This document shows, one piece after another, positions 42,751-51,572 of a stretch of DNA of 55,607 nucleotides. Below the pieces are notes generated by a model. That model worked only from the letters and a program-made list of their open reading frames with translations. It had not been told where the DNA came from and searched no databases. The stretch comes from Myxococcales bacterium (GTDB taxonomy: Bacteria; Myxococcota_A; UBA9160; SMWR01). Location: positions 1 to 55,607 of the forward strand of contig JABSQW010000118.1 in assembly GCA_013215605.1 (NCBI GenBank), written 5' to 3'. A program made the position numbers and the translations under genes. Every line of letters begins with the position of its first letter. The stretch's first letter is position 1.

Positions 42751-44489
42751 CCGAGCCCGCCTACCAGCGCAGCCTGCCCGACCTCGCGGATCTCCTGTTC
42801 CGCGACACGAAGCTCACCGAAGAGCAGCTCGGCGTCGCACGGCAAGCGCTGCGCGAAAACGGGGGCCGACTCGCCGACCACCTCGTGAGTCAGGGCTTCG
42901 TCAGCGCGGACGAGGTGTTGAACGCGCTCTCCGAGCTTCTCGGCCTGCCGATCCGACCACAGATCGCGGCGTCGAGCGTCGATGGGGAACTCGTCGAGAA
43001 GGTGCCGATCAGCTTCTCCAAGGACCACCTGATCCTGCCGCTCGGCCGCGAGGCCGACGGATCGGTGCGCGTGGCCGTGTGCAACCCCCTCGACACGCCC
43101 GCTCTCGACGACCTGCGGCTGCTCTTCGAGGGCGCCGAAGTCCGTCTCGAGCTCGCGAATCAGCGCACGATCCTCGGCGCCATCAACGAGGTCTACGACC
43201 GCGGCACCGGCGCGTCGGACGCCCTCGCCGAGGAGGCCTTCGACGACCTCGACGCCCTCGCCGACGAGATCAGCCACGAGCCGCAGGACCTCCTGGAAGC
43301 TGCCGACGAGAACCCCATCATCCGACTCGTCAACTCGATGCTTCAACACGCCGTCAAGGAGCGCGCGAGCGACATCCACCTCGAGCCCTTCGAGAACGAG
43401 GTGCGCGTCCGCTTCCGCATCGACGACGTCCTGTACGAGCCGATGAAGCCGCTGCCCCGGGCGCTGATGGCGAGCATCGTCTCGCGCATCAAGATCATGG
43501 GCGGGCTCAACATCGCCGAGAAACGCCTGCCGCAGGACGGTCGCATCCGCTTGAAGATCGCCGGACGCGACTACGACGTGCGCCTCTCGACCATCCCGAT
43601 CGCCCACGGCGAGCGTGTCGTGATGCGCCTTCTTCCCCGCACGCAGGAGATGCTGAACCTCGAGAGAATCGGCTTCAGCAAGGCGCAGCTCGCGATCATG
43701 GAGAAGCTCATTGCGAGGCCGAACGGCATCATCCTCGTGACGGGTCCGACGGGCAGCGGCAAGACCACGACGCTCTACGGCGCTCTATCGCGCATCAACG
43801 CGACCGACAAGAACATCATCACCATCGAAGACCCGGTCGAGATCCAACTGAATGGCATCGGCCAGATCGAGGTCAATTCGAAGATCGGGCTCACCTTCTC
43901 GGGCGGTTTGCGCTCCGTGCTGCGCCAGGACCCGAACATCATCCTCGTCGGCGAGATCCGCGACATCGAGACGGCGGAGATCGCCATTCAAGCGTCGCTC
44001 ACGGGTCACCTCGTCTTCTCGACCCTTCACACCAACGACGCAGCCAGCGCCATCACACGTCTCGTCGACATGGGCGTCGAGCCGTTCCTCGTGGCGTCGT
44101 CGCTCGTGGCGGTCCTCGCACAGCGACTGATCCGCGTGCTGTGCACCAAGTGCCGGATCGCCTACGAGGCGAGCGAGGAGGAACTGCGTGAGATCGGCAT
44201 CGAGCCGCTGCCCACGCCCCCCACGGTCTACCGGCCCGAGGGTTGTGCGGCGTGCAACTACACGGGCTACCGAGGAAGGCTCGGTATCTTCGAACTGATG
44301 CTCGTCGACGACGAAATCCGCGCGAGCGTGTCTGGCAACGTCGACTCGAAGTCGATCAAGCAGGTCGCCATGAACAAGGGCATGCACACGCTGCGTTCCG
44401 ACGGGGCAGCGAAGGCGCTCGCGGGCATCACCTCGGTTGCCGAGATCCTCCGCGCCACGGAGGAAGAAGGCGTCGTCGAGCAGATCTGA
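42747..44489 (+). CDS. gspE: Type II secretion ATPase GspE
   Basis: The 580-aa cytoplasmic ATPase powers pseudopilus assembly. It has an N-terminal domain (PDLADLLFRDTKLTEEQL) and the AAA-like core with ASDIHLEPFENEVRVRFRIDD, Walker A LVTGPTGSGKTTTLYGAL, the Asp box IITIEDPVEIQ, Walker B ILVGEIRDIETAEIAIQ and the His box GHLVFSTLHTNDA. The tetracysteine zinc motif appears as CTKC and CAAC. It overlaps gspD (ATGA), and gspF follows after 8 bases. Confidence 0.97.
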   Translation: MTEPAYQRSLPDLADLLFRDTKLTEEQLGVARQALRENGGRLADHLVSQGFVSADEVLNALSELLGLPIRPQIAASSVDGELVEKVPISFSKDHLILPLGREADGSVRVAVCNPLDTPALDDLRLLFEGAEVRLELANQRTILGAINEVYDRGTGASDALAEEAFDDLDALADEISHEPQDLLEAADENPIIRLVNSMLQHAVKERASDIHLEPFENEVRVRFRIDDVLYEPMKPLPRALMASIVSRIKIMGGLNIAEKRLPQDGRIRLKIAGRDYDVRLSTIPIAHGERVVMRLLPRTQEMLNLERIGFSKAQLAIMEKLIARPNGIILVTGPTGSGKTTTLYGALSRINATDKNIITIEDPVEIQLNGIGQIEVNSKIGLTFSGGLRSVLRQDPNIILVGEIRDIETAEIAIQASLTGHLVFSTLHTNDAASAITRLVDMGVEPFLVASSLVAVLAQRLIRVLCTKCRIAYEASEEELREIGIEPLPTPPTVYRPEGCAACNYTGYRGRLGIFELMLVDDEIRASVSGNVDSKSIKQVAMNKGMHTLRSDGAAKALAGITSVAEILRATEEEGVVEQI

Positions 44490-44497
44490 GGTCGCCC

Positions 44498-45727
44498 GTG
44501 CCGGTCTTCGCGTACAAGGGAACGAACGGCGCCGGCAAGGCCACGCGCGGCCACCTCGACGCCGAGAACCTGCGGGCTGCGCGCTCGAAGCTGAAGCGCG
44601 ACGGCATCTTCCTCATGGAGTTGGCAGAAGACACCGGCGCCGTCGCCGGGCGCGCGAGATCGGCCGGAGCCTCGTTCAAGCTGCCGTCGTTCCAGCGGAT
44701 ATCGGGCCTCGACCTCGCGCTCGTGACCCGGCAGGCGGCAACGCTGCTCTCCGCCGGCATTCCGCTCGTCGATAGCCTCGCCGCGCTGACGGAGCAGACC
44801 GAGCATCCGCGCCTCAAATCGGTGCTGGGCATGGTGCGCGACCGGGTGAACGAGGGGGCGTCCTTTGCCGACTCGCTCGCGCAGTCGCGCGTCTTCCCCG
44901 ATCTCTACGTCAGCATGATTCGCGCCGGCGAAGCCGGCGGCGCCCTCGAGCAGGTCCTCGAACGGCTCGCCGACTACCTCGAGAGCCAGGTGCGGCTGCG
45001 CAACAAGGTCAGCTCGATCCTCATCTACCCCGCCGTGATGTTCGGCTTCGCGATGCTGGTGGTGGCGGCGCTCGTCACCGTGGTGCTGCCGCAGATCACG
45101 GAGCTGCTCGCGAGCCTCAACCAGCCCCTTCCCTTCTACACACGCTGGATCATCGCGGGCTCGGACTTCGCCAGGGGGTACTGGTGGGCGATCGGCATCG
45201 CCATGCTCGCCGCCTTTGCGGGCTTCCGCGCGATCCTGGCCACCGAGGGCGGCCGGGCCGCGTACGACCGAACCGTCCTACGGCTGCCGGTGGTGGGGCG
45301 GATCGTGCGCCTCATCGGCATCTCCCGCTTTGCGCGCACGCTGTCGACGCTGCTTGCCGGCGGCCTGCCGATCGTCGGAGCCCTCGAGACTGCGAAGCAC
45401 GTGGCGAACAACAGCGTCCTCGGCGGTGCGATCGACGCCGCGAAAGAGAGCATCACCGAGGGCTCGAGCGTGGCCCGTCCCCTGCGGGCCAGTGGGGAGT
45501 TTCCACCGCTCGTGACCCACATGATCGAAGTGGGCGAACAGAGCGGCGAGCTCGAAGCCATGCTCTCGAAAGTGGCCGATACGTACGAAGAGCAGGTGGA
45601 GACCACGGTCGGCCGACTCACCGCCTTGCTCGAACCCTTTCTAATACTCATCATGGTGGGGATCGTGATGGTCATCATCCTCGCGGTGCTCGTCCCCCTC
45701 CTGCAGGTGACGAGTTCGCTTTCTTGA
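44498..45727 (+). CDS. gspF: Type II secretion inner-membrane platform protein GspF
   Basis: The 409-aa polytopic protein has the two-repeat GspF layout. It starts VPVFAYKGTNGAGKATRGHLD, then RISGLDLALVTRQAATLLSAGIPL, membrane segments around ILIYPAVMFGFAMLVVAALV and WAIGIAMLAAFAGFRAI, a second repeat (ISRFARTLSTLLAGGLPIVG, MIEVGEQSGELEAMLSKVAD), and a final helix pair (ILIMVGIVMVIILAVLVPLL). GTG at 44498 follows GAGG from the gspE stop region. Confidence 0.96.
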   Translation: MPVFAYKGTNGAGKATRGHLDAENLRAARSKLKRDGIFLMELAEDTGAVAGRARSAGASFKLPSFQRISGLDLALVTRQAATLLSAGIPLVDSLAALTEQTEHPRLKSVLGMVRDRVNEGASFADSLAQSRVFPDLYVSMIRAGEAGGALEQVLERLADYLESQVRLRNKVSSILIYPAVMFGFAMLVVAALVTVVLPQITELLASLNQPLPFYTRWIIAGSDFARGYWWAIGIAMLAAFAGFRAILATEGGRAAYDRTVLRLPVVGRIVRLIGISRFARTLSTLLAGGLPIVGALETAKHVANNSVLGGAIDAAKESITEGSSVARPLRASGEFPPLVTHMIEVGEQSGELEAMLSKVADTYEEQVETTVGRLTALLEPFLILIMVGIVMVIILAVLVPLLQVTSSLS

Positions 45728-45744
45728 GCCAGAAGGAAAACGCA

Positions 45745-46227
45745 ATGAACGGAATCGCAACCCCCGCGGGAACGCGCGACCGGCTCTCGTCGGGTTTCAC
45801 CCTGATCGAGATCATGGCTGTCGTTCTCATCATCGGGCTGCTCAGCAGCCTCGTCGGCTTCGCGGTCTTCCAACAGGTCGACAAGGGCCGCGCCACCGCA
45901 GCGAAAGCACAGATCTCGAGCCTCGAGAGCGTCCTCGAGCTGTACCGGATGGACAACGCCCGCTTCCCCACGAGCGAGCAGGGACTCCAGGCCCTGGTCG
46001 AGCGCTCGACGGTGTCGCCCGAGCCGCGCGACTTCCCGGCCGGCGGCTATTTGAAAGGCGGCCGAGTGCCGGACGATCCCTGGGGCGAGCCCTACCAGTA
46101 CGAATCGCCGGGGCAAAACAACCCCCACGCGTTCGATTTGTGGTCGTACGGGGCGGACGCCGCGCCCGGCGGCGACGACGTGAACGCCGACATCACCAAT
46201 TGGTTCGACGACACCATCGAAGGCTGA
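45745..46227 (+). CDS. gspG: Major pseudopilin GspG
   Basis: The 160-aa pseudopilin has a prepilin leader ending in G before the methylated Phe (SSGFTLIEIMAVVLIIGLL), with Glu at +5. The C-terminal part has the calcium-site region of the family: YRMDNARFPTSEQGLQAL, DPWGEPYQYESPGQ and DLWSYGADAAPGGD. AAGGAAAA precedes the ATG at 45745. GspG forms the body of the pseudopilus; GspO (prepilin peptidase) is needed to process it and is not in this window. Confidence 0.96.
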   Translation: MNGIATPAGTRDRLSSGFTLIEIMAVVLIIGLLSSLVGFAVFQQVDKGRATAAKAQISSLESVLELYRMDNARFPTSEQGLQALVERSTVSPEPRDFPAGGYLKGGRVPDDPWGEPYQYESPGQNNPHAFDLWSYGADAAPGGDDVNADITNWFDDTIEG

Positions 46228-46252
46228 TCGGACCTCCGGAGGCAACGTCTTC

Positions 46253-46822
46253 GTGACCCGGCGACGCCGGGCAGGCTTCACCCTCATCGAGTTGATGGCG
46301 GTGGTGGCGCTCTTCATCCTGATGGCCGCCCTCGTCATGCCGAATCTCTCGCTGTTCCAGGGGCGAAAGCTCCGCGACCGCGCCGAGAACATCGCGGACC
46401 ACCTCGAGTTTGCCCGTCAGCGCAGCGTGATGACCGGCGCACCGCACCGGCTGTACATCGACATGCGGGAGGGGACCTACCGCCTCGAGTGGTCCGTGGC
46501 GGGCGCGACCGAAGAACCGGCCGAGCTCGACGAGTACGGCCGAGTGGCCCTGTCGCTCGCGCCACAGCGCACCGCCGAGGCTCACTTCGAGCCGATGCCC
46601 GGCCGCTTCGGGACCACGACGCAGCTCCCGGAGGAACTCGTGTTCGCGAGCATCGAATCCGATCAGGGCATCATCGACGATGGGGAGTTCGTCGTGGCCT
46701 TCGAGCCCGACGGCACCACGGACTACGCGGCGATCACCATCGAAGATGAAGCGGGACAGCAGCTGACTCTCGAGGTAAGACCCCTCGCGGACGCCGTAGG
46801 AATCATCGATGAGGGGCGCTAA
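46253..46822 (+). CDS. gspH: Minor pseudopilin GspH
   Basis: The 189-aa protein has a prepilin leader RRRRAGFTLIELMAVVALFI followed by the long helix (MPNLSLFQGRKLRDRAENIADHL, ending ARQRSV), as in GspH and FimT proteins. The C-terminal half is beta-rich (LYIDMREGTYRLEWSV, FVVAFEPDGTTDYAAITI). Start is GTG at 46253, 25 bases after gspG. The end overlaps gspI by 14 bases. Confidence 0.9.
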   Translation: MTRRRRAGFTLIELMAVVALFILMAALVMPNLSLFQGRKLRDRAENIADHLEFARQRSVMTGAPHRLYIDMREGTYRLEWSVAGATEEPAELDEYGRVALSLAPQRTAEAHFEPMPGRFGTTTQLPEELVFASIESDQGIIDDGEFVVAFEPDGTTDYAAITIEDEAGQQLTLEVRPLADAVGIIDEGR

Positions 46823-47306
46823 CCGCGGATTCACGCTGCTCGAGGTCCTGGCTGCGGTCGCCCTCCTCGGCGTGCTCTACACGGTGCTCGCACGCGTCGC
46901 GACGCAGGGGCTGCGGGCCGAGGGCGAGAGCCGGCGCCGCCTCGAGGCGTCGTTGATCGCCGACCAAGAGCTCTCCCGCATCGAGTCGGGGCTCAATGAG
47001 TGGACGGCCCCCAAAGTCGGCCGATCGAAGACCGAATCGGATCCGTTCGAGATTCATCAGAACGTCACCGACTACTGGCCGCCCTTCCAGCCCGATGACG
47101 ACAGCGAGCCGCGCCCCAGCGACAAACCCCTCCCGACGCTCTTTCCGGCGCCGAACACCCGCGCACCGAGCGCGGTCCGCAAGATCGTGATTCGCGTGGT
47201 CTGGTTCGAGGGAGCGTATGAACGCGAGGTGGTCCGCACGACGTTCGGCTTCGACGCCGCCAGCGCGGCCGCGAAGCTGTTCGCCGCTCAGGGGAGCCCG
47301 CTGTAG
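46809..47306 (+). CDS. gspI: Minor pseudopilin GspI
   Basis: The 165-aa protein begins MRGANRGFTLLEVLAAVALL, a type IV pilin leader with Glu at +5, then a long helix (RVATQGLRAEGESRRRLEAS). The C-terminal part (VRKIVIRVVWFEGAYEREVV) matches the GspI beta sheet. A Pro/Asp-rich loop (PPFQPDDDSEPRPSDKP) is inserted before it. It overlaps gspH, and its stop shares a base with the gspJ start. Confidence 0.88.
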   Translation: MRGANRGFTLLEVLAAVALLGVLYTVLARVATQGLRAEGESRRRLEASLIADQELSRIESGLNEWTAPKVGRSKTESDPFEIHQNVTDYWPPFQPDDDSEPRPSDKPLPTLFPAPNTRAPSAVRKIVIRVVWFEGAYEREVVRTTFGFDAASAAAKLFAAQGSPL

Positions 47307-48397
47307 TGGCGAACGGGGCGGCGCGCTTCCGGCACCTCCTGGTGGCCGGCTTCACGTTGATCGAAGTGCTCGCCGTCGTGTTCCTGACGGCTGTCGTGCT
47401 GGCTGTCGCCCTGAACTTCTACATCGATCTCAGCAACGCGACGAGTCGTGCGGCCGACGGCACACGCCAGGCCCGCCGCGCGACCGCCGTGCTCGACCGC
47501 ATTGCGCGCGACTTCGAGGGGGCCGTGCTCGTGAAAAAGCGCCGTGGCGCTGACCGCCTCACGCACCCCTGGGTCTTCATCGCAGAGAACCACCGCTCTG
47601 CGCGCGGCGCCGACCACATCAAGTTCATCACAGGAAACCACACTCCAAAGAACAACGACAACCACGAATCCAACATCGCGGTGGTTTCTTATACCGTCGA
47701 GCGCGACGACGAGGACCTAGACACCCTGATGCGTTCTGTTTCGCCCAGGCTGCCCGACCGCCTCGACACCGACTTCCCCCTGGCCGAGGAGTCGCTGCTG
47801 CTCGCGAGCAACGTCCGCCACTTCGGCGTCCGTTTCCAGGACGACGAGGGCGAGTGGCATGACGAGTGGCATTCGTCGCAAATCGTTCAGGCCGATCGCC
47901 TACCCGTTGCCGTCGAGATCCAGCTCGCGCTCGGCGACCCCTTCGCCGCGCCCGACGACTTCGAGGATTTCGAACCGATCGGCGAATTCCCCCACGCGAG
48001 CGGCGGGTCCCTTAAAATGTTTCAGCGAACCGTCGCTCTCCCAATGCGGCCCTTCGACCTCGCCCTGCTCCTCGATCCTGAGGGCCCGTACGGATCCAAG
48101 TTGATCGACGGAGCAGACGGCGAGGACGGAGCAGACGGCGAGGACGGAGAGGACGGCGAGGACGGAGAGGAGGACACTTCCGACGCCTCCGGATCGAGCA
48201 ACGCCGATGCGCAGGGCGACGAGAAGGACGAGAAATCGGGTCCCTGCACCACCGGGCCGACGATCGCCGACTGCTTCGACCACCAGGCGGCGGCTGACAA
48301 CCCGTCGCATGCCGGGGCCTGGGCGACGAACCAGCGGTGCTTCTCGACCCACGGGCACCTGATGTCCGTAGAAGTCATCCTGCCGGGCTGCCTCTGA
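47306..48397 (+). CDS. gspJ: Minor pseudopilin GspJ with acidic Gly-Asp/Glu repeat
   Basis: The 363-aa protein starts with a prepilin leader (LLVAGFTLIEVLAVVFLTAV) and the helix ATSRAADGTRQARRATAVLD. The middle is beta-rich, with FGVRFQDDEGEWHDEWH, DRLPVAVEIQLALGD and MFQRTVALPM. GspJ is usually about 200-230 aa; here a tail of over 100 residues follows. It contains the repeat DGADGEDGADGED (from about residue 268), then a four-Cys segment (PCTTGPT, ADCFDH, NQRCFS and a final CL). The acidic repeat could bind calcium. The start GTG shares its G with the gspI stop (TAGTG). Confidence 0.87.
   Translation: MANGAARFRHLLVAGFTLIEVLAVVFLTAVVLAVALNFYIDLSNATSRAADGTRQARRATAVLDRIARDFEGAVLVKKRRGADRLTHPWVFIAENHRSARGADHIKFITGNHTPKNNDNHESNIAVVSYTVERDDEDLDTLMRSVSPRLPDRLDTDFPLAEESLLLASNVRHFGVRFQDDEGEWHDEWHSSQIVQADRLPVAVEIQLALGDPFAAPDDFEDFEPIGEFPHASGGSLKMFQRTVALPMRPFDLALLLDPEGPYGSKLIDGADGEDGADGEDGEDGEDGEEDTSDASGSSNADAQGDEKDEKSGPCTTGPTIADCFDHQAAADNPSHAGAWATNQRCFSTHGHLMSVEVILPGCL
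48107..48172 (+). repeat. 18-base tandem repeat in gspJ coding Asp-Gly-Ala/Glu-Asp-Gly-Glu
   Basis: Unit GACGGAGCAGACGGCGAG occurs at 48107 and 48125 exactly. At 48143 it recurs as GACGGAGAGGACGGCGAG, and a partial copy follows at 48161. The frame is kept, so copy number can change without breaking gspJ. Confidence 0.9.
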
Positions 48398-49422
48398 TGC
48401 GAGAGCGCCACGAGCGCGGCGTCATCCTGGTGGTGGTGCTGTTCTTCGCGCTGCTCCTCTCGAGCTCGGTGGCGACCTTTGTCCGCCGGGCGACGCTCGA
48501 CGCGATGATCTCGCGCAACCGCGACGCCGCCGCCCGCGCCGCAGCGCTCGCTCGTGGCGGCGCGCGTCTCGCCACGGCGCTGGTCGTCGAGGCGAAGCTC
48601 CGCAAGGCCGCTCAAGAGCTCCCCATCGATACCACCGGGGCGCTCTGGGCAATCGCCGGCGACCAGCAGATCGACACCGGCGACGGCTCGACGCTCACGC
48701 TTCGCATCAACGACACCTCGTCGAGACTCAATCTGAACGCGTTGTTCGATCCCGAGGAGGGCGGAGTCCGCGATGATCTCACCGTCCTCTTCCTCCGCGC
48801 CCTGCTCGACAACGTCATCGAGAAGATGCACGCGGCACCCGCAGAGAAGGAGCTCTACAAGACCGATGAGCTCACGAACGACCTCATCGATTGGGTGGAC
48901 CGGGACGACGTCCGCCAGTCCGGCGGCTCCGAGGACGACTACTATCGGGGCCAGGACCCACCCTATGAAGCGGCCAATCGCCCCCTCATGAGCGTCGACG
49001 AACTGCGCCTCATCAAGGGCTTCGACACTCCCCTCGTCGCTGCCCTGGCCGACTACGTGACCGTCTACCCGTTCATCGGGCAGAGCGGCGTGAACCCGAA
49101 CACCTCCCCGGCCCACGTCCTGTCCCTGCTCTACGCGAATGACGGCGTGAACAACGAGCTCGCCCAGGCAGACACCGTGCGCGCCATATTGGACGTCCGC
49201 GAGAATGATGGAATCATCTGCCCGGACGAAATCAACCACGAGAGCTGCACGCCGATACGGGAGTTCGTGCCCAACGAGATCTTTCCGCCGCCGGGCTACG
49301 ACTCGAACGCCTTCCACGTGAGGGCGATCGCCGCCGTGGGCGAGGTCCAGCGAACGGTCGAAGCCGTGGTGGACCTCACGCAGCCGGATGAGCCGCTTTG
49401 GCTATCCTTTCGCCTCCGATGA
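48397..49422 (+). CDS. gspK: Minor pseudopilin GspK
   Basis: The 341-aa protein caps the pseudopilus tip with GspI and GspJ. It starts MRERHERGVILVVVLFFALL, a leader lacking Glu at +5, as is normal for GspK. It then has the large alpha domain with SSRLNLNALFDPEEGG, TNDLIDWVDRDDVRQ, YEAANRPLMSVDELRLIKGF and VTVYPFIGQSGVNPNTSPAHV. The ATG overlaps the gspJ stop (TGATG). Confidence 0.94.
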   Translation: MRERHERGVILVVVLFFALLLSSSVATFVRRATLDAMISRNRDAAARAAALARGGARLATALVVEAKLRKAAQELPIDTTGALWAIAGDQQIDTGDGSTLTLRINDTSSRLNLNALFDPEEGGVRDDLTVLFLRALLDNVIEKMHAAPAEKELYKTDELTNDLIDWVDRDDVRQSGGSEDDYYRGQDPPYEAANRPLMSVDELRLIKGFDTPLVAALADYVTVYPFIGQSGVNPNTSPAHVLSLLYANDGVNNELAQADTVRAILDVRENDGIICPDEINHESCTPIREFVPNEIFPPPGYDSNAFHVRAIAAVGEVQRTVEAVVDLTQPDEPLWLSFRLR

Positions 49423-49446
49423 GAGTCCGATGAAGGGGAGACGACG

Positions 49447-51009
49447 GTGCCGGTGCTGAAGAACGTCCTCGGGCTCGACATCGGCAGCCACAGCGTCAAG
49501 GCGGTCGAGTTCCGGCAGAACCTGCGCGGCATCGAAGCCGTCCAGCTCCGCGCCGTCGAGCGCCAGGGGGACGACGGCGATCTCGCAGATCTCCTGCGCA
49601 GGATGATCGAGGTCTACCGGCTGCCCGCGGAGCACGTCGTGGCGGCCCTGCCGGGGGACCGCATTTCCTCCCGGCGGATCCGCTTCCCGTTCCGCGAGCG
49701 AAAGAAGATCGAGGCCGCCGTTCCGAATCATGTCGCCGACGACCTCCTCTTCGAGCCGGAAGACGTCATCATCGACTGGGAGCTCGTGTCGAGCGACCGC
49801 GCGCGGGCCGACGTCGTGGCCGTGATCGCCCCGCGCAAGGCGGTCTCGGAGTTCCTCGAACCGCTCGCGGACGCCGAGTGTGAGCCCCGCACCCTCGAAG
49901 CCGAGGGTCTCCTGCTCGGCAACCTCTCGGCCATTTTCGACCTCCCCGGTGCACGGCTCCTCGCCGACCTGGGCCACCGGAAGAGCACGTTCTGTCTACT
50001 CGTCGACGAGCGGCCCGTGTCGGCGCGCACCATCCCCCTCGGCGGTTTGGCGCTCACCCACGCCATCGCGCGCGACCGCGGGATCGACAGCGAAGCCGCG
50101 GAGCGCGCGAAGTGCGAAGAGACCCTCATCGGACCGGATTTCGAGGCGACCTACCCGGAGACCGCCAAGGTCCTCGATCGCTTGAGCCGGGAGATCGTGC
50201 GCACCCTGAGCTCGCTCGAAACGGTGTTGAACGGGCGCGCCCTCGACGCTCTCACGCTCTTCGGCGGCAGCGCCCATCTCGAGGGCCTCGATGCCTATCT
50301 CGAGGAACGGATCGGCTGTCGGACCGAGCGTCTCGGCTACCCGCCCGAGGGCCACGACGCCGGACTCGTCGCCGCTGGCGACCCGGTCGTGTTCGCTCCG
50401 ACGATCGCCCTCGGTCTGCGCGGCACCCCCCGCGCCCGCACCCGGACGAATTTCCGACAGGAAGAGTTCGCCGTGCGCGTCGACCTCGGGCGGTTCACCA
50501 AGGATTTTTCGTTCACGGGCATTCTCGCCGGCATTGCAGGGGTCCTGGCCATCGCGAGCTTCGCGACGTCGACCGCCCTTGCGAGCCGCTATGCCCGCCA
50601 GATCGAGATGGTGGTAGACGATCTCTACCGCGAGGCGATCCCGGGCCAGGCGCTGTCGGGCAATCCGCTCACGGCGCTGCGCGCCGCCGTCGACGACGCC
50701 AACCGCCGGGCCGAGTTCCTGGGCGTGTACCGCGGCAACCTCTCGGCCCTCGATCTGTTGAACGAGATCTCGGCGCGCGTCCCGGCGGACCTCGACATCG
50801 TGCTCGAGGAGCTCTCCATCGATCGGCAGACCGTTCGCTTGCGCGTCTTCGCCTCGAGCTTCGAGGCGGCCGACCGCCTCGGCGCGGAACTCCAGAAGTT
50901 CGACCCCTTCGCCAATGCCCGCATCGGCGCGATCGAGACCGACAAGAAGCGCGGCGGAAAGCGCTTCAACGTCACGATCAGCCTGGCGCCCCGGCAGAGC
51001 TCTCGATGA
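49447..51009 (+). CDS. gspL: GspL with PilM-like actin fold
   Basis: The 520-aa protein begins VLGLDIGSHSVKAVEFRQ, an ATP-binding phosphate-1 motif of the PilM/FtsA actin family. It continues with ARLLADLGHRKSTFCLLVDE and ALTLFGGSAHLEGLDAYLEE, then one membrane segment (ILAGIAGVLAIASFATSTAL near residue 360) and a periplasmic ferredoxin-like domain of PilN/GspL type (LDLLNEISARVPADLDIVLE). It joins cytoplasmic PilM-like and periplasmic PilN-like parts, as GspL does, but with an apparently intact nucleotide site. Start is GTG at 49447. gspM overlaps its end as ATGA. Confidence 0.9.
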   Translation: MPVLKNVLGLDIGSHSVKAVEFRQNLRGIEAVQLRAVERQGDDGDLADLLRRMIEVYRLPAEHVVAALPGDRISSRRIRFPFRERKKIEAAVPNHVADDLLFEPEDVIIDWELVSSDRARADVVAVIAPRKAVSEFLEPLADAECEPRTLEAEGLLLGNLSAIFDLPGARLLADLGHRKSTFCLLVDERPVSARTIPLGGLALTHAIARDRGIDSEAAERAKCEETLIGPDFEATYPETAKVLDRLSREIVRTLSSLETVLNGRALDALTLFGGSAHLEGLDAYLEERIGCRTERLGYPPEGHDAGLVAAGDPVVFAPTIALGLRGTPRARTRTNFRQEEFAVRVDLGRFTKDFSFTGILAGIAGVLAIASFATSTALASRYARQIEMVVDDLYREAIPGQALSGNPLTALRAAVDDANRRAEFLGVYRGNLSALDLLNEISARVPADLDIVLEELSIDRQTVRLRVFASSFEAADRLGAELQKFDPFANARIGAIETDKKRGGKRFNVTISLAPRQSSR

Positions 51010-51560
51010 ACCCCCGCGTGTGGATCGACGCGCTGCGCACCGCGTTCGACAACCTCTCGATGCGGGAGAAGGTCCTCGTGAGCAGCACCGGCGGTGCCCT
51101 CGTGTTGGCGCTCCTCTACGCCATGGTGGTAATTCCGGCGCTCACCGCCAGCGACAACGTCGAGATGCGCGTCGTCAGCGCCGAGCAACAGCGCACCGCC
51201 ATGCTGCGGCTGCGCCGCGAGTACGACGACGTCAGCCACCGGCTCGGCAGCGTCGAGGAGCGGATCGGCCGCGGGTCCCGGGGCAACCTGCGCACCACTC
51301 TCGAGTCGCTGGCCCGCAAGACGAACGTGAAGATCGAGTCGATGGAACCCCAGGCCTCACCGGCCAACGATCGGTATCGAGAGACGAAGGTGGCGGTCGG
51401 GCTCGAGAGCGTGACCCTCGAACAGGCCGTCACTCTGCTTCACGAAATTGAATCTCACCAGCAGGTGCTCTCGGTCAAGACACTGCGCATTCGAACCCGC
51501 GTCGACAAGCCCGAGCTCCTCGACCTGTCGTTCACCGTCTCGTCCTTCGAGCCCGTCTAG
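51006..51560 (+). CDS. gspM: Type II secretion protein GspM
   Basis: The 184-aa protein has a short cytoplasmic N-terminus with the family's LSMREKVLV motif, one membrane segment (GALVLALLYAMVVIPAL), a coiled coil (MRVVSAEQQRTAMLRLRREY) and a ferredoxin-like periplasmic domain (TTLESLARKTNVKIESM, EIESHQQVLSVKTLRI). It pairs with GspL in the platform. The start overlaps the gspL stop. Confidence 0.85.
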   Translation: MNPRVWIDALRTAFDNLSMREKVLVSSTGGALVLALLYAMVVIPALTASDNVEMRVVSAEQQRTAMLRLRREYDDVSHRLGSVEERIGRGSRGNLRTTLESLARKTNVKIESMEPQASPANDRYRETKVAVGLESVTLEQAVTLLHEIESHQQVLSVKTLRIRTRVDKPELLDLSFTVSSFEPV

Positions 51561-51572
51561 GAGCGCTGAGGC

